In this document: positions 8,407-16,913 of the stretch, in pieces
Position numbering within the stretch: position 1 is the first letter of the stretch
Layout of the letters: the number at the start of each line of letters is the position of its first letter
Source: RGIG3701 sp964438515
GTDB lineage: Bacteria; Planctomycetota; Planctomycetia; Pirellulales; Thermoguttaceae
DNA length: 64,000 nt
Assembly (NCBI GenBank): GCA_964438515.1
Contig: CAYTLK010000003.1
Coordinates: 62,001 to 126,000 of the forward strand
Reading direction: 5' to 3'
Made by a program: the position numbers and the translations under genes
Notes under the pieces: generated by a model
Told to the model about the DNA's origin: nothing
The model's database searches: none
What the model saw: only the letters and a program-made list of their open reading frames with translations

Positions 8407-8910
8407 ATGTTTTATGCGAAACTTGCAGACGTGACCCCCGAAACTCCGGAACTCGCCCGTTTCCCCGAAACCGTTGCTCGCGCTATTGCGTATCTGAAAA
8501 CACACGATTACGCATCCCTCCCCCTCGGCAAAACGGCGATCGAAGGAGACGATATTTACATCAGTATGGCGGAATATTCCACAAAATCTGCCGAAAAAGC
8601 GGTGCTGGAATCGCATCGGAATTACATCGATATTCAACTCATGGTTGTAGGTGAGGAATGGATGGGTTACGCAAAATGTACGCCCGATCTGCCGGTGCTC
8701 GACGGCGGTTACAATTCGGAAAAAGACGTCGTTTTTTACCCGAAAAGCGTTATGCCGTTCTGGGCGCCCGGAGCCGAATCCCCTCAAAAACGTCTGGTAA
8801 AAGCTGGGGAGTTCTGCATTTTTACGCCTGAAGACGTGCATGCGAGTCAGATTTTCGCAACAGAATCCGCTTATGCAAAAAAAATCGTCGTGAAGTGCCG
8901 CGTCCAATAA
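8407..8910 (+). CDS. YhcH/YjgK/YiaL (DUF386) family protein
   Basis: A 167-residue single-domain cupin-like protein of the YhcH/YjgK/YiaL family, also known from the beta subunit of evolved beta-galactosidase (EbgC). Family signatures include ESHRNYIDIQLMVVGEEWMGY (about residues 77-97) and FTPEDVHASQI (about 138-148), whose His and Glu residues bind metal in solved members. Roles described are in sialic acid and sugar-acid metabolism, possibly as anomerase-like enzymes. An AGGAG site precedes the ATG at 8407. It ends before a strong terminator facing the next gene. Confidence 0.88.
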   Translation: MFYAKLADVTPETPELARFPETVARAIAYLKTHDYASLPLGKTAIEGDDIYISMAEYSTKSAEKAVLESHRNYIDIQLMVVGEEWMGYAKCTPDLPVLDGGYNSEKDVVFYPKSVMPFWAPGAESPQKRLVKAGEFCIFTPEDVHASQIFATESAYAKKIVVKCRVQ

Positions 8911-8929
8911 AAAGTTTCATCCCCAAAAT

Positions 8930-8990
8930 AAAAAAGAATCAAAGGGAAACCGAATTTTTTCGTTTCCCTCGGACTCTTTGTCTTTATTTG
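8930..8990. terminator. Hairpin terminator between convergent genes
   Basis: AGGGAAAC-c-GAA (about 8943-8955) pairs with TTC-GTTTCCCT (8959-8969), and AAAGA/CTTTG-like flanks extend it. T-rich sequence follows, so it can end the YhcH gene and probably the convergent DUF11 gene. Confidence 0.75.
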
Positions 8991-9043
8991 ATTTTTATTT
9001 GATTTTGTTATTGATTTTAATCATCAATTTTGAATAAAGATTT

Positions 9044-11428
9044 TTATTCTGTAAAGACCCGCGTGCTTTCCTCTTTCACAATCGGCGTCTGGAATTCTCG
9101 ACTGGAAAGTTTCACCGCGACGCGCTGGTCGCCGCTCGCAACACCACGTAAAGTAAATCGGTACGTTTTCGTCGCTTTCGGTCCCAAAGTCGGAATCGCA
9201 TTGAACAACAACTGTTTTCCATCGGCAGCATTTGCAGTTCTTGCGTTTTCATCGCACGTCACCACCTGCAATCCCACTGGAATATCCACCGCAACCTGCA
9301 CATTTTCCGCCTGTTTCGACCCTTGGTTCATCACTTCTACGGTGTAAGTCGTTTCCTCGCCGACCTGAATCGGATCGTTCGAATCCACCACCTGGAACAT
9401 CAGAGCCGCAATTCCTTCTACAGAAACGTTCTTTTGACCGTTGATTGCAGGACAAATTTCAGCTGAAGCATTATAATTCATGGAAAACGCGCCGATTTCG
9501 ACTGGAGTGACGACGACCTCCGCCGTTGCGGTTTCGGTTGCGCCGAGTTCTTCCAGTTTCCACATCACACGTCGGGATTCTTTCAAAAATGCGCCAAAAT
9601 TATTCGCCCGATTGAACGTCCATCCCGGCGGAAGCGTGACCGTCATTTCGACATTTTTTGCGGAAGCCGTTCCGGAGTTTTTCAAAACGAGCCGATACGT
9701 TCCTTCTTTTTCCAAAAATCGTTTTCCAGGCCCTTCCAGACTCAGAGCAAGTTGGGGAGCCGTCACTTCCATTTCCAAAACGTTTTCGACGGTGAGATTG
9801 GGAGCCGATTTTGCAACGATTTTATTGGAAAACCGTCCGGGACGCACCGCCGTCAGAGGAAGTTTGGTCGTTTTCGACTCGCCCGGCTGCAAGTCTCCCA
9901 CTTTATACAAGAGTTCCGCTCCCCCTTCAAACTGCAGTTCGGAAGGAACGGTCTCACTCAACACCACGTCGCGCGTCACGCCGGTTCCGGGATTCGAAAC
10001 TACAATACTGAGTTCGGTCGAAGTTCCGAGTAAAATCGACGCGTCCCCAAACGTTTCGACTTTCAGCAAAGGCCGCGTCGCCACAGTTTTTGCCGACGCA
10101 ACCGAACGCGTTGTAACCGTTGCGACACTTCCAATTTCGCCTTCCTGCGTCGGAATCAGTTCCATTTTTACGGTCGCCATCGTTCCGGACGGCATCGTTC
10201 CGACATTCCACGTAATTTCACCATTCGGCGCGACTTGAGCTGCGGGATACGTATTCAGAAGCTGCGTTCCTTGCGGAATTTCATCGTGAATTTGTACACC
10301 CACGGCATCCGTTTTTCCTTCATTTTTCACCGTAATTTCCCACACGGACGCTTTTCCGACCTGAATTTCAACGGGCGCTTTTTTCTGAATGGAGACGCGA
10401 GTCAGTTGCGCCCCTTCAAGCGACGCGTCGCCCGGTTTCCCGCTCCCCTGTGAAGTTGCGGAGGACGGGGAAGATGTAGAAGGTGCGGAAGATACAGAAA
10501 CAGGATTTTCGTTCATCGTATGACCGGAATTGGCCGCCGGATGCATCTCGACGGGAGGATTCGAGTCGGAAAAAGCAGCGGAAGGTGCTGGAACCTGCGT
10601 TTCCACGGCAGGAAGTTCAGAAACGGGAGTTTCCGGAGGGAGTTCCTTAAGCTCTGCCGGCGCTTGAACCGGCGACGCCTGCTGACCGATGGAAGAATTT
10701 GCAGGAACCACTTCCGAAACGACTTCCGGAACCGTTTCAGAAAAATTTTCGGGAATGTTTTCCGGAATACTTTCAGAAAAATTTTCAGAAAAGTTTTCAG
10801 GAATCACCTCGGAAACTGTTCCGGGTGCGGCAGAATCAGGGGTCGGTATTGGAGCAGGGCGGTTCTCCGGCAAATTTGCCGCAATATCCACACTTTCCGG
10901 CAAATTTGCCGTTACTGTATTTTCATCCCCAATTTCTTTCTTCCCCGAACCATTCATCTCAGCTGGCGACGACATTTCCGGCAGTTCGGACATTTCCGGC
11001 AAACTCATCGGAATTTCCGTTGGAATCTCCATCGGAATCTCTTTTTGAGTTTTATTTTTATTTTCAGTCGAAAGGGGAATTTCCCCCTCACCCGCCGCCG
11101 CAAACGGGTCGCTCGCGACAGGCTGTTCCGCCGTCGTTTGAATCACTTTTTGGTCCGTCGGTTTTTCGGAAAGTGAAGCGGGAATGGAAGTCGCACGATG
11201 CGTCTGCGTCTGCATTTGCGGCCCGACGGTTTCCTCACTCCGCTCGTTCTTCCGCAGATTCATGGATTTCAGGAGCGAATCGGGAATCGAAACCCCCATT
11301 TCCCGCGCAAGTCCCGACACAATGGAACCTTTTTCCGGCGGATTGGCGGACAGAACCAACGCAGCTGCGCCGTTCCAAACGAGAATTCCTGCCGCTAGAC
11401 TCATAATGAAGGTTGTATGCTTTTTCAT
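9044..11428 (-). CDS. Secreted DUF11/CARDB-type repeat surface protein
   Basis: A 794-residue protein with an N-terminal signal peptide (MKKHTTFIMSLAAGILVWNG, then a hydrophobic stretch ending at LSANP). Residues about 30-330 are low complexity: Pro/Glu/Ser-rich with echoing units such as EIPMEIPTEIP and ENFSENFSESIPENIP. From about residue 335 onward there are four or more Ig-like beta-sandwich repeats of the DUF11 kind, with phrases such as WEITVKNEGKTDAVGVQIHDEIP and YTVEVMNQGSKQAENVQVAVDIP. Such proteins are exported and thought to have structural or adhesive roles. No anchor segment or PEP-CTERM tail is visible at the C-terminus. AGGAACGGG precedes the ATG. Confidence is high for the domain type and low for the role. 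Confidence 0.85.
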   Translation of the reverse strand: MKKHTTFIMSLAAGILVWNGAAALVLSANPPEKGSIVSGLAREMGVSIPDSLLKSMNLRKNERSEETVGPQMQTQTHRATSIPASLSEKPTDQKVIQTTAEQPVASDPFAAAGEGEIPLSTENKNKTQKEIPMEIPTEIPMSLPEMSELPEMSSPAEMNGSGKKEIGDENTVTANLPESVDIAANLPENRPAPIPTPDSAAPGTVSEVIPENFSENFSESIPENIPENFSETVPEVVSEVVPANSSIGQQASPVQAPAELKELPPETPVSELPAVETQVPAPSAAFSDSNPPVEMHPAANSGHTMNENPVSVSSAPSTSSPSSATSQGSGKPGDASLEGAQLTRVSIQKKAPVEIQVGKASVWEITVKNEGKTDAVGVQIHDEIPQGTQLLNTYPAAQVAPNGEITWNVGTMPSGTMATVKMELIPTQEGEIGSVATVTTRSVASAKTVATRPLLKVETFGDASILLGTSTELSIVVSNPGTGVTRDVVLSETVPSELQFEGGAELLYKVGDLQPGESKTTKLPLTAVRPGRFSNKIVAKSAPNLTVENVLEMEVTAPQLALSLEGPGKRFLEKEGTYRLVLKNSGTASAKNVEMTVTLPPGWTFNRANNFGAFLKESRRVMWKLEELGATETATAEVVVTPVEIGAFSMNYNASAEICPAINGQKNVSVEGIAALMFQVVDSNDPIQVGEETTYTVEVMNQGSKQAENVQVAVDIPVGLQVVTCDENARTANAADGKQLLFNAIPTLGPKATKTYRFTLRGVASGDQRVAVKLSSREFQTPIVKEESTRVFTE

Positions 11429-11628
11429 GACCCGTTCCTAAATACAATATTACACATTTACGCATTGAAATGCGGATTTTTATTCGTTCGTTCGAAAACC
11501 AGAATCTCTGACATTTATTTATAGCGCAAAAGAGAAACTTTGGAAAGAGCAATTTCCTCATTTTTTAGTCGGAATGGAACCATTTGAAAAGATTTCCTGA
11601 AATTCCCTTCTTTTCTACGGGAAACAAG

Positions 11629-11657
11629 TTGACAGTTCCTCCTATTTTATGTATAAT
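11629..11657 (+). promoter_or_regulatory. Consensus sigma70-like promoter for the M16 peptidase gene
   Basis: TTGACA (11629-11634), 17-base spacer, TATAAT (11652-11657): an exact consensus match. The predicted transcript starts near 11664 and its 160-base leader contains the whole of a family 1 repeat. Confidence 0.8.
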
Positions 11658-11689
11658 GACGCTTTCAGGATGAACCCCCCCTGAATACC

Positions 11690-11794
11690 TATTCTGACTC
11701 CACTTGAAAATTTCGCTTTGGGGCGGCTGCAAGAGCACTCGTTTTGCGAGAGCGCGAACGACGGAGAAGCGGAAACTCAAAATGCGTCGGTATA
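11690..11794. repeat. Palindromic repeat, family 1 copy 2
   Basis: Outer arms CACTTGAAAATTTCGC and GCGGAAACTCAAAATGCG. The inner hairpin reads TCGTT-GCG-AGAG-CGC-AACGA, where copies 1, 3 and 4 have CTC and GAG in place of GCG and CGC. It lies in the presumed 5' leader of the M16 peptidase gene. Confidence 0.8.
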
Positions 11795-11822
11795 AAAATC
11801 TCCCATTAGGAAAGGAATGATA

Positions 11823-14549
11823 ATGTCGGGATGTCGAAAACTGTTTCAGCTCGGAAGCATCGCTCTTCTGGGTTCCATATTCATTTTTACTCCTCTCTGC
11901 CGTGCAGAAGAAAATAACACAATGAATTCCACACAAATTTCAGATTCAGCGCCAGCTGCACCGCAAAAAATCGTTTCTCGTCAAGCGTATCCGAACGATA
12001 TTACGGTCGCAAAACTTGAAAATGGGCTAACGATTATCGTACAGGAAAATCATACCGCGCCGGTTGCGACCGTTCGATGTTCTGTGAAAAATACAGGAAG
12101 CATCAACGAATCGCAGTATCTCGGCGCAGGTCTGAGCCACGTTTTGGAACACGTCGTTGCGGGAGGTTCCACCACCAAACGCACGGAAGATGAAATACGT
12201 ACACTCATCGATACTTTCGGCGGGGTTTCCAACGCGTACACCTCGCTCGACGTCACGTCGTATTTTATCGACTGTCCCGTGAAAAATGTCGAAATGTGCA
12301 TCGAACTGATTTCCGACCAGATGCAGCACGCCGCTTTCGTTCCGAAAGAATTCGATCGAGAGCTTGAAGTTGTGCAGCGCGAACTTGCGGACGGTGAGGA
12401 AAGCCGGGCGCGCGTCATGTGGAAAATGATGCAGCAAACTTTTTATCAGGTGCATCCCGCTTCCGTTCCCATCATCGGATATCTCGACGTTTTACGCCAG
12501 GTGAAACGCGAACAGATTATCGATTTTTATCGTACGAGATACATTCCCAACAACATGTGCTTTGTGGTTGCGGGGGACGTCGAGACGGAAAAAGTTCTGA
12601 CGCAATTGGCGCAGGAATTTGCGGGGACGCCTCGCGGATTTGAGTCGAACGTCGTTTTGGCCCCGGAACCCGCTCAGATTGCGCCTCGTGAAGCCGAACG
12701 GGAAATGGACGGAAAGATGACCGACATTCTGCTTGCGTTTCCGACGGTTGATTTGTATCAAAAAGACCTGTTCACGCTGGATCTGCTTTCGTACATTTTG
12801 AGCGAAGGCGACAGTTCCCGCATGGTACGCGATATGCAGTACGACAGAAGCCTCGTCCTCAGCGTCGGAACGACCAGCAGCACACCGAGTTACGCAACCG
12901 GTTATTTTGCCGTTCGAATGTCTGTGGAGCCGAAAAACGAAAAAGCCGCCATAGATGCAGCGCTCGAACACCTGTATCGTTTGAAAACGGAACTGGTTTC
13001 CGACGAGGAACTGGAAAAAGCCAAAAAACAAAAAGCGTCCGAACTCATTTTTGACCGTCAGACGGTTCAGCAGCAGGCGGAATCGCTCACGCAGAGTTAT
13101 ATGTCGACCGGCTCGCCGATGTTTGATGAATTGTACGTTGAAGGACTGCAAAAAGTGACTGCACAGCAGATTCAGGACGCCGCTGTTCGTTATTTCCGTC
13201 CCGAAGTCCTCACGACCATCAAAATTGTACCGAAAGAAACGATTTCAAAACAAGAATCAAAGTCCGAAACGGAAACCGAAGAAGCGCAAAAAACCGTTCA
13301 GGTTGTGACTCTCGAAAACGGTCTGCGGGTTCTGGTGAAGCGGGACACGCACCTTCCGATTGTGGATGTGAAAATCTGCACACTGGGCGGAAATTTGTAC
13401 GATACTACTGAAACGGCCGGACGTTCGTTATTCGTGTCCGCAATGCTTGATAAAGGAACGCCGACGCGCAGCGCCGAGGAAATCACGAACTGGTTCGACT
13501 CGGTTGGAGGATATTTCGCGTTCAGTTCGGGCCGCAACACTTTGAGCGGCGGTTTTGCGGTTCTTTCGGACGATTACAGTCAGGCGCTCGAAATCCTTTC
13601 CGACTGCTGGAAAAACGCTTCATTTCCCGAAGAAAAATTCGAACAAGTTCGAACCATAATCCTCGGCGGAATCGCGCAGCGCTCCTCCAATCCGCAGACC
13701 GAGCTGTTCGACGAGTTGTGCAAAGCGCTTCCGGAAACGACTCCGTACCATATTCAAGGCGACGGCACCGTGGAAAGCATTACGTCGATGACGCCGGAAG
13801 CTCTTCGAGACTTCTATCGCAGTTCCATTTTGGACCCGGAAAATATGATTTTGACGATTTACGGCGACATGAATGAGGAAGAAGCGATCAATCTCGCGAA
13901 GCGTTACTTTGGAGATATTGCGAAATCCGCAAACCATCAGCCGACGAATTTCGCACGGCCCAACACGATTCCTGAAAATCTGGCGATTCACAAAGTGACG
14001 CAGAAGGAAACCGGGATGGTTCTGATTTGCTACGCGGCTCCGTCGCTCATTCTGGGCGACAAAGAACTGCCGGCTATGACCCTCCTCAACGCGGTCGTCG
14101 GCGGCTACGGCTATCCGGGCGGCTGGCTCCATGAAGAGCTGCGCGGCGAGGGACTCGTTTATTCCGTTCACTGTCTCACGCGCAGCGGCATCGTTCCGGG
14201 ATACATGTTTTTCATTGCACAGACGTCGCCCGACAAAGTGGATGAAGTGACGGCCCGACTTTTCAAAAACATCGCCAAAGCGCGTGACGGTCAGATTACG
14301 CAGGAAGAGTTCGACATTGCGAAGCAGAAACTCATTGCGATTCATGCGCAGGAAAACACGACGATCGGCGAACAAGCGTCTCAGCAGGCGACGAACGTGC
14401 TGTACGATTTGGGGATTGATTACGACAAGACGTACGAAGAACGCATCGGGCGAGTGACTCTGGAAGACGTCCAGGCGGCCGCAAAGAAGTATCTCGGAGG
14501 AAACTGCATTCAGGTGACGACTTCCAACCTGGAGAAACCTACGAAATAA
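11823..14549 (+). CDS. Two-domain M16 (pitrilysin-family) metallopeptidase, exported
   Basis: About 908 residues. I prefer the ATG at 11823 because AGGA sits six bases upstream; an in-frame ATG at 11817 lies directly on that site. A signal peptide is visible (residues 1-28, ending PLCRAEE). The N-terminal M16 half carries the inverted zinc motif HxxEH at His106-Val-Leu-Glu109-His110, with a downstream Glu in the EVVQREL segment. The second half, from about residue 490, repeats the fold but has SLFVSAM where the zinc motif would be, as expected for the non-catalytic half. Family members degrade peptides; paired bacterial forms act in the periplasm. It has its own consensus promoter and ends in a strong terminator. 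Confidence 0.92.
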   Translation: MSGCRKLFQLGSIALLGSIFIFTPLCRAEENNTMNSTQISDSAPAAPQKIVSRQAYPNDITVAKLENGLTIIVQENHTAPVATVRCSVKNTGSINESQYLGAGLSHVLEHVVAGGSTTKRTEDEIRTLIDTFGGVSNAYTSLDVTSYFIDCPVKNVEMCIELISDQMQHAAFVPKEFDRELEVVQRELADGEESRARVMWKMMQQTFYQVHPASVPIIGYLDVLRQVKREQIIDFYRTRYIPNNMCFVVAGDVETEKVLTQLAQEFAGTPRGFESNVVLAPEPAQIAPREAEREMDGKMTDILLAFPTVDLYQKDLFTLDLLSYILSEGDSSRMVRDMQYDRSLVLSVGTTSSTPSYATGYFAVRMSVEPKNEKAAIDAALEHLYRLKTELVSDEELEKAKKQKASELIFDRQTVQQQAESLTQSYMSTGSPMFDELYVEGLQKVTAQQIQDAAVRYFRPEVLTTIKIVPKETISKQESKSETETEEAQKTVQVVTLENGLRVLVKRDTHLPIVDVKICTLGGNLYDTTETAGRSLFVSAMLDKGTPTRSAEEITNWFDSVGGYFAFSSGRNTLSGGFAVLSDDYSQALEILSDCWKNASFPEEKFEQVRTIILGGIAQRSSNPQTELFDELCKALPETTPYHIQGDGTVESITSMTPEALRDFYRSSILDPENMILTIYGDMNEEEAINLAKRYFGDIAKSANHQPTNFARPNTIPENLAIHKVTQKETGMVLICYAAPSLILGDKELPAMTLLNAVVGGYGYPGGWLHEELRGEGLVYSVHCLTRSGIVPGYMFFIAQTSPDKVDEVTARLFKNIAKARDGQITQEEFDIAKQKLIAIHAQENTTIGEQASQQATNVLYDLGIDYDKTYEERIGRVTLEDVQAAAKKYLGGNCIQVTTSNLEKPTK

Positions 14550-14602
14550 GTACAGAAATAATCTTTTAGGAACTTTTAGATTTTTCAAAAATTTCAGGAT
14601 TT

Positions 14603-14646
14603 TCGGATTTCCTCTGGCACATTCAGAGGGAATCCGATTTTTTTAT
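14603..14646 (+). terminator. Rho-independent terminator after the M16 peptidase gene
   Basis: TCGGATTTCCTCT (14603-14615) pairs over 13 positions, one of them a T-G wobble, with AGAGGGAATCCGA (14625-14637). A run of seven T follows. Confidence 0.88.
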
Positions 14647-14649
14647 GGG

Positions 14650-15221
14650 TTCCGTTTCGCCTCTCTTGCGGATTCAACTCTGTTCATTTTCTTCATTTTT
14701 GTTAATTATGGGGTAAAAAAGACTTTCAGACTTTTAAAACAGTAATACAAAAAGAAAAAGTGGAAAAAATTAAAGTTTGCCGCCGAAAAACACGAAAATG
14801 TAAATACAGTTGGTAAAAGAAGTTAAATTCACATTATCAGCTTAATCCAAACGGTTGTTACAACTGCAACAGCAGTCGCAATCGGTGCGGGTCGTTTGTC
14901 CCGCTGGAACTTAATAGGTGTATCACAGAAAGTCCGAAAACACAAATTTTAACACAAATTTGAAAAATTCAGATTTTCCCTTAACCTAAACGGTTTCTAT
15001 GCCGATGTTAAAACAAGCATAGGTGTTAAACCTGTAAAAGCTAAAAAGATTTGAAGCAGTTACAGTTCAGACCCTCAACCCAAACTGTATTTCAGTAACC
15101 TTGGAGTTTTTTGCCTCTCCATGGAAAATTGAATGTCAGGGGGGATCTGAGTCCTGGAAAGCCCAAGGGGGGCGATTCGGGTAATTGAGTCGAGGCGAGT
15201 TGTAAAATCGGAGAGCCTACC
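14650..15221. other. Long non-coding stretch with several stem-loops
   Basis: No plausible gene is seen between the M16 terminator and the HTH-receiver gene. Two similar segments start CTTAATCCAAACGGTT (about 14841) and CTTAACCTAAACGGTT (about 14982). Hairpins include GCGGG/CCCGC (about 14898), CTATGC/GCATAG (about 14998-15022) and TACAGTT/AACTGTA (15061-15089) enclosed by GTTAC/GTAAC. A weak promoter-like pair, TTGCCG (14777) and TAAATA (14801), has an 18-base spacer. It could be a long 5' leader or a separate small RNA; I cannot name an RNA family. Confidence 0.45.
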
Positions 15222-15794
15222 ATGAAGGTCTTCACAACTGGTCAGGTTGCCAAAATTTGTAAGGTGGCCCCGCGTACCGTTAGCAAGTGGTTTGATTCAG
15301 GCCGACTTAAAGGGTATCGTATTCCAGGATCACAAGATCGTCGTATTCCGCGTGAATACCTGATCAAGTTCCTTAAAGAACACGGAATGCCCACGACGGA
15401 ACTAGAGGACGAAGCCGTTGCCAAAGTTTTGGTAGTCGCACAGGACCAAGTTCTTATCGAGAATCTTCGGCGTGAACTTCCTATTGAACGTCAGTTCAAG
15501 GTTGAAGTCGCCGCAAGCGGTTTTGATGCGGGCATCCAGGCGGAAAGTTTCCATCCTGACTGCATTATTGTCGATTTTTCGATCGGCAGAACAGAAGCGT
15601 TGCAGATTTGTCAAAATCTGCGCCGCAACGACGAATTCACTGACATTATTCTTATTGCTCTCCTGCCGGACGATGGCAGCGCAAACAATTTCGATCGTTC
15701 CACCATCAATGAAACGTTCCGAAAACCGTTTGATGCTTCCTTGCTGGCCGAGCGTTTGAAAACCTTGGTTGGTGTCAGAAAAGAGTTGGTCTGA
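15222..15794 (+). CDS. HTH DNA-binding protein fused to a receiver-like domain
   Basis: A 190-residue protein. Residues 1-57 are a MerR/excisionase-like (HTH_17) helix-turn-helix: TTGQVAKICKVAPRTVSKWFDSGRLKGYR, then RRIPREYL. Residues about 68-185 have a response-regulator receiver fold, with the likely phospho-site Asp in IIVDFS and the conserved Lys in FRKPFD. The usual acidic pair after strand 1 is only partly kept (VVAQDQ), and the Thr/Ser normally after strand 4 is replaced (IALLPDD), so phosphorylation may be weak or absent. The domain order is the reverse of the common receiver-then-HTH type. GGAGA precedes the ATG. No histidine kinase lies nearby. Targets are not known; the downstream coiled-coil genes are candidates by position only. 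Confidence 0.82.
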   Translation: MKVFTTGQVAKICKVAPRTVSKWFDSGRLKGYRIPGSQDRRIPREYLIKFLKEHGMPTTELEDEAVAKVLVVAQDQVLIENLRRELPIERQFKVEVAASGFDAGIQAESFHPDCIIVDFSIGRTEALQICQNLRRNDEFTDIILIALLPDDGSANNFDRSTINETFRKPFDASLLAERLKTLVGVRKELV

Positions 15795-15823
15795 TCCGCT
15801 CGAAACAAACACATCAAAGGGAT

Positions 15824-15905
15824 ATAAGAGATTGAAGCAATTCTTTCTCTTATAACCATGATGGTTTTAAACCTAAAAGTCGGCTTGTCCGACTTTTTCT
15901 TTTTC
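15824..15905 (+). terminator. Stem-loops and terminator after the HTH-receiver gene
   Basis: Three palindromes follow one another: ATAAGAGA/TCTCTTAT (15824-15853), AACCATGATGGTT (about 15854-15866) and AAAAGTCGG/CCGACTTTT (15875-15897). The last has a T-rich tail typical of intrinsic termination. Confidence 0.8.
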
Positions 15906-16119
15906 TTGACACAATTCACTACAAAAGACACTTTTAGTATAAACCGAATAATCCAACCAAACCGAACTATTTCCGCAAAAAGACGGGAACTTTCCTGCTC
16001 GAATTGAATAATCCTTGCAGAAAAGACGTTCGAATAACGATAATTCCTATAAGATGTATTATCCTTATGTCCCTTTTTGAGATAATCAGGGGTTTTTTTG
16101 AAAAAAAGCTGTTTAGAAC

Positions 16120-16147
16120 TTGATTATTTCAAAAAATGACATATACT
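16120..16147 (+). promoter_or_regulatory. Putative sigma70-like promoter for the coiled-coil membrane operon
   Basis: TTGATT (16120-16125), 16-base spacer, TATACT (16142-16147), about 120 bases before the ATG at 16274. The stretch 15906-16119 upstream of it shows no gene. Confidence 0.5.
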
Positions 16148-16273
16148 ATAAGTAGTGATTCCGCGAAAACGGAAGTCTAGGACCTTCGAATGCATCCGGT
16201 CCCATTCGTAACACAGCTCCGCATTTCCTCTGTCCGGTCCGGGCAGGATTGACATATATTGGAGAACGGCTCA

Positions 16274-16828
16274 ATGAAGAACCTGTTTGGCAAGACGTTA
16301 GTCGTGTTGATTTTTACCTTTAGCCTCGCGCTGCTTTCCATGTCGGGAATCGTCTACATGACGCACACAGACTGGCGTGCCCGTGCGGAAGCGCTGGAAA
16401 AAGACGTTCAGGCGGCAAGCAAAAAGATTGAAGGCGACGGAACCCAGGTCGGTTACAGAGCACAAAACATCCAGCTCAAGCACGCTGTCGAAGACGAAGA
16501 AGCCCTGCGTCTCCAAGTCGTCGGCGCTCTTGAATCAGAGGTCAAAAATCGACAGGCGGAATACGACGGCTATCAGGAACTGGTTCAGAAACAGGACAAA
16601 GAACTGCGTACGCATGTGAACGAAATGACGCGCTACACTCTGGCGCTGCTGAAACTCCGTGTGACTGCGGACGACACGCTGATTCGTATGCAGAACGAAA
16701 GAAACGAAAGAATCCGTTCCGTACATGAATATGTTCGAAACATGAATCAAATCGAAGATTTGTCGCAGCAAATTCAAACACTCGAAAAACGTGCGCGAGG
16801 CCTGACGCTAAGCCGTACCAAACAGTAA
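16274..16828 (+). CDS. Membrane-anchored coiled-coil protein, paralogue 1 (function unknown)
   Basis: 184 residues. The start at 16274 is chosen because GGAG lies nine bases upstream. An N-terminal membrane segment (KTLVVLIFTFSLALLSMSGIVYM, about residues 6-28) is followed by a heptad-rich, charged region to the end, predicted to form a long coiled coil. The opening MKNLFGKTLVVLIFTFSL and the TDWR after the membrane segment match the next protein (MNLVGKIFVVLIFVLSL, NNWR), so the two are related. This copy lacks the C-terminal beta-rich domain of its neighbour. I do not recognise a named family. It is the first gene of a three-gene run after the HTH-receiver regulator. Confidence 0.75.
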   Translation: MKNLFGKTLVVLIFTFSLALLSMSGIVYMTHTDWRARAEALEKDVQAASKKIEGDGTQVGYRAQNIQLKHAVEDEEALRLQVVGALESEVKNRQAEYDGYQELVQKQDKELRTHVNEMTRYTLALLKLRVTADDTLIRMQNERNERIRSVHEYVRNMNQIEDLSQQIQTLEKRARGLTLSRTKQ

Positions 16829-16913
16829 TCGTTCCCGCGTTTTCCCAAATATCGAACTTTCGCCAATCGGCGCTTTCGGGCGCATAAAGATTTAAAGTAT
16901 AAAAAGGACTCCC

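Noticed and set aside
9044..11428. PEP-CTERM sorting signal on the DUF11 protein
   Set aside because: The C-terminus has no Pro-Glu-Pro motif, hydrophobic helix or basic end.
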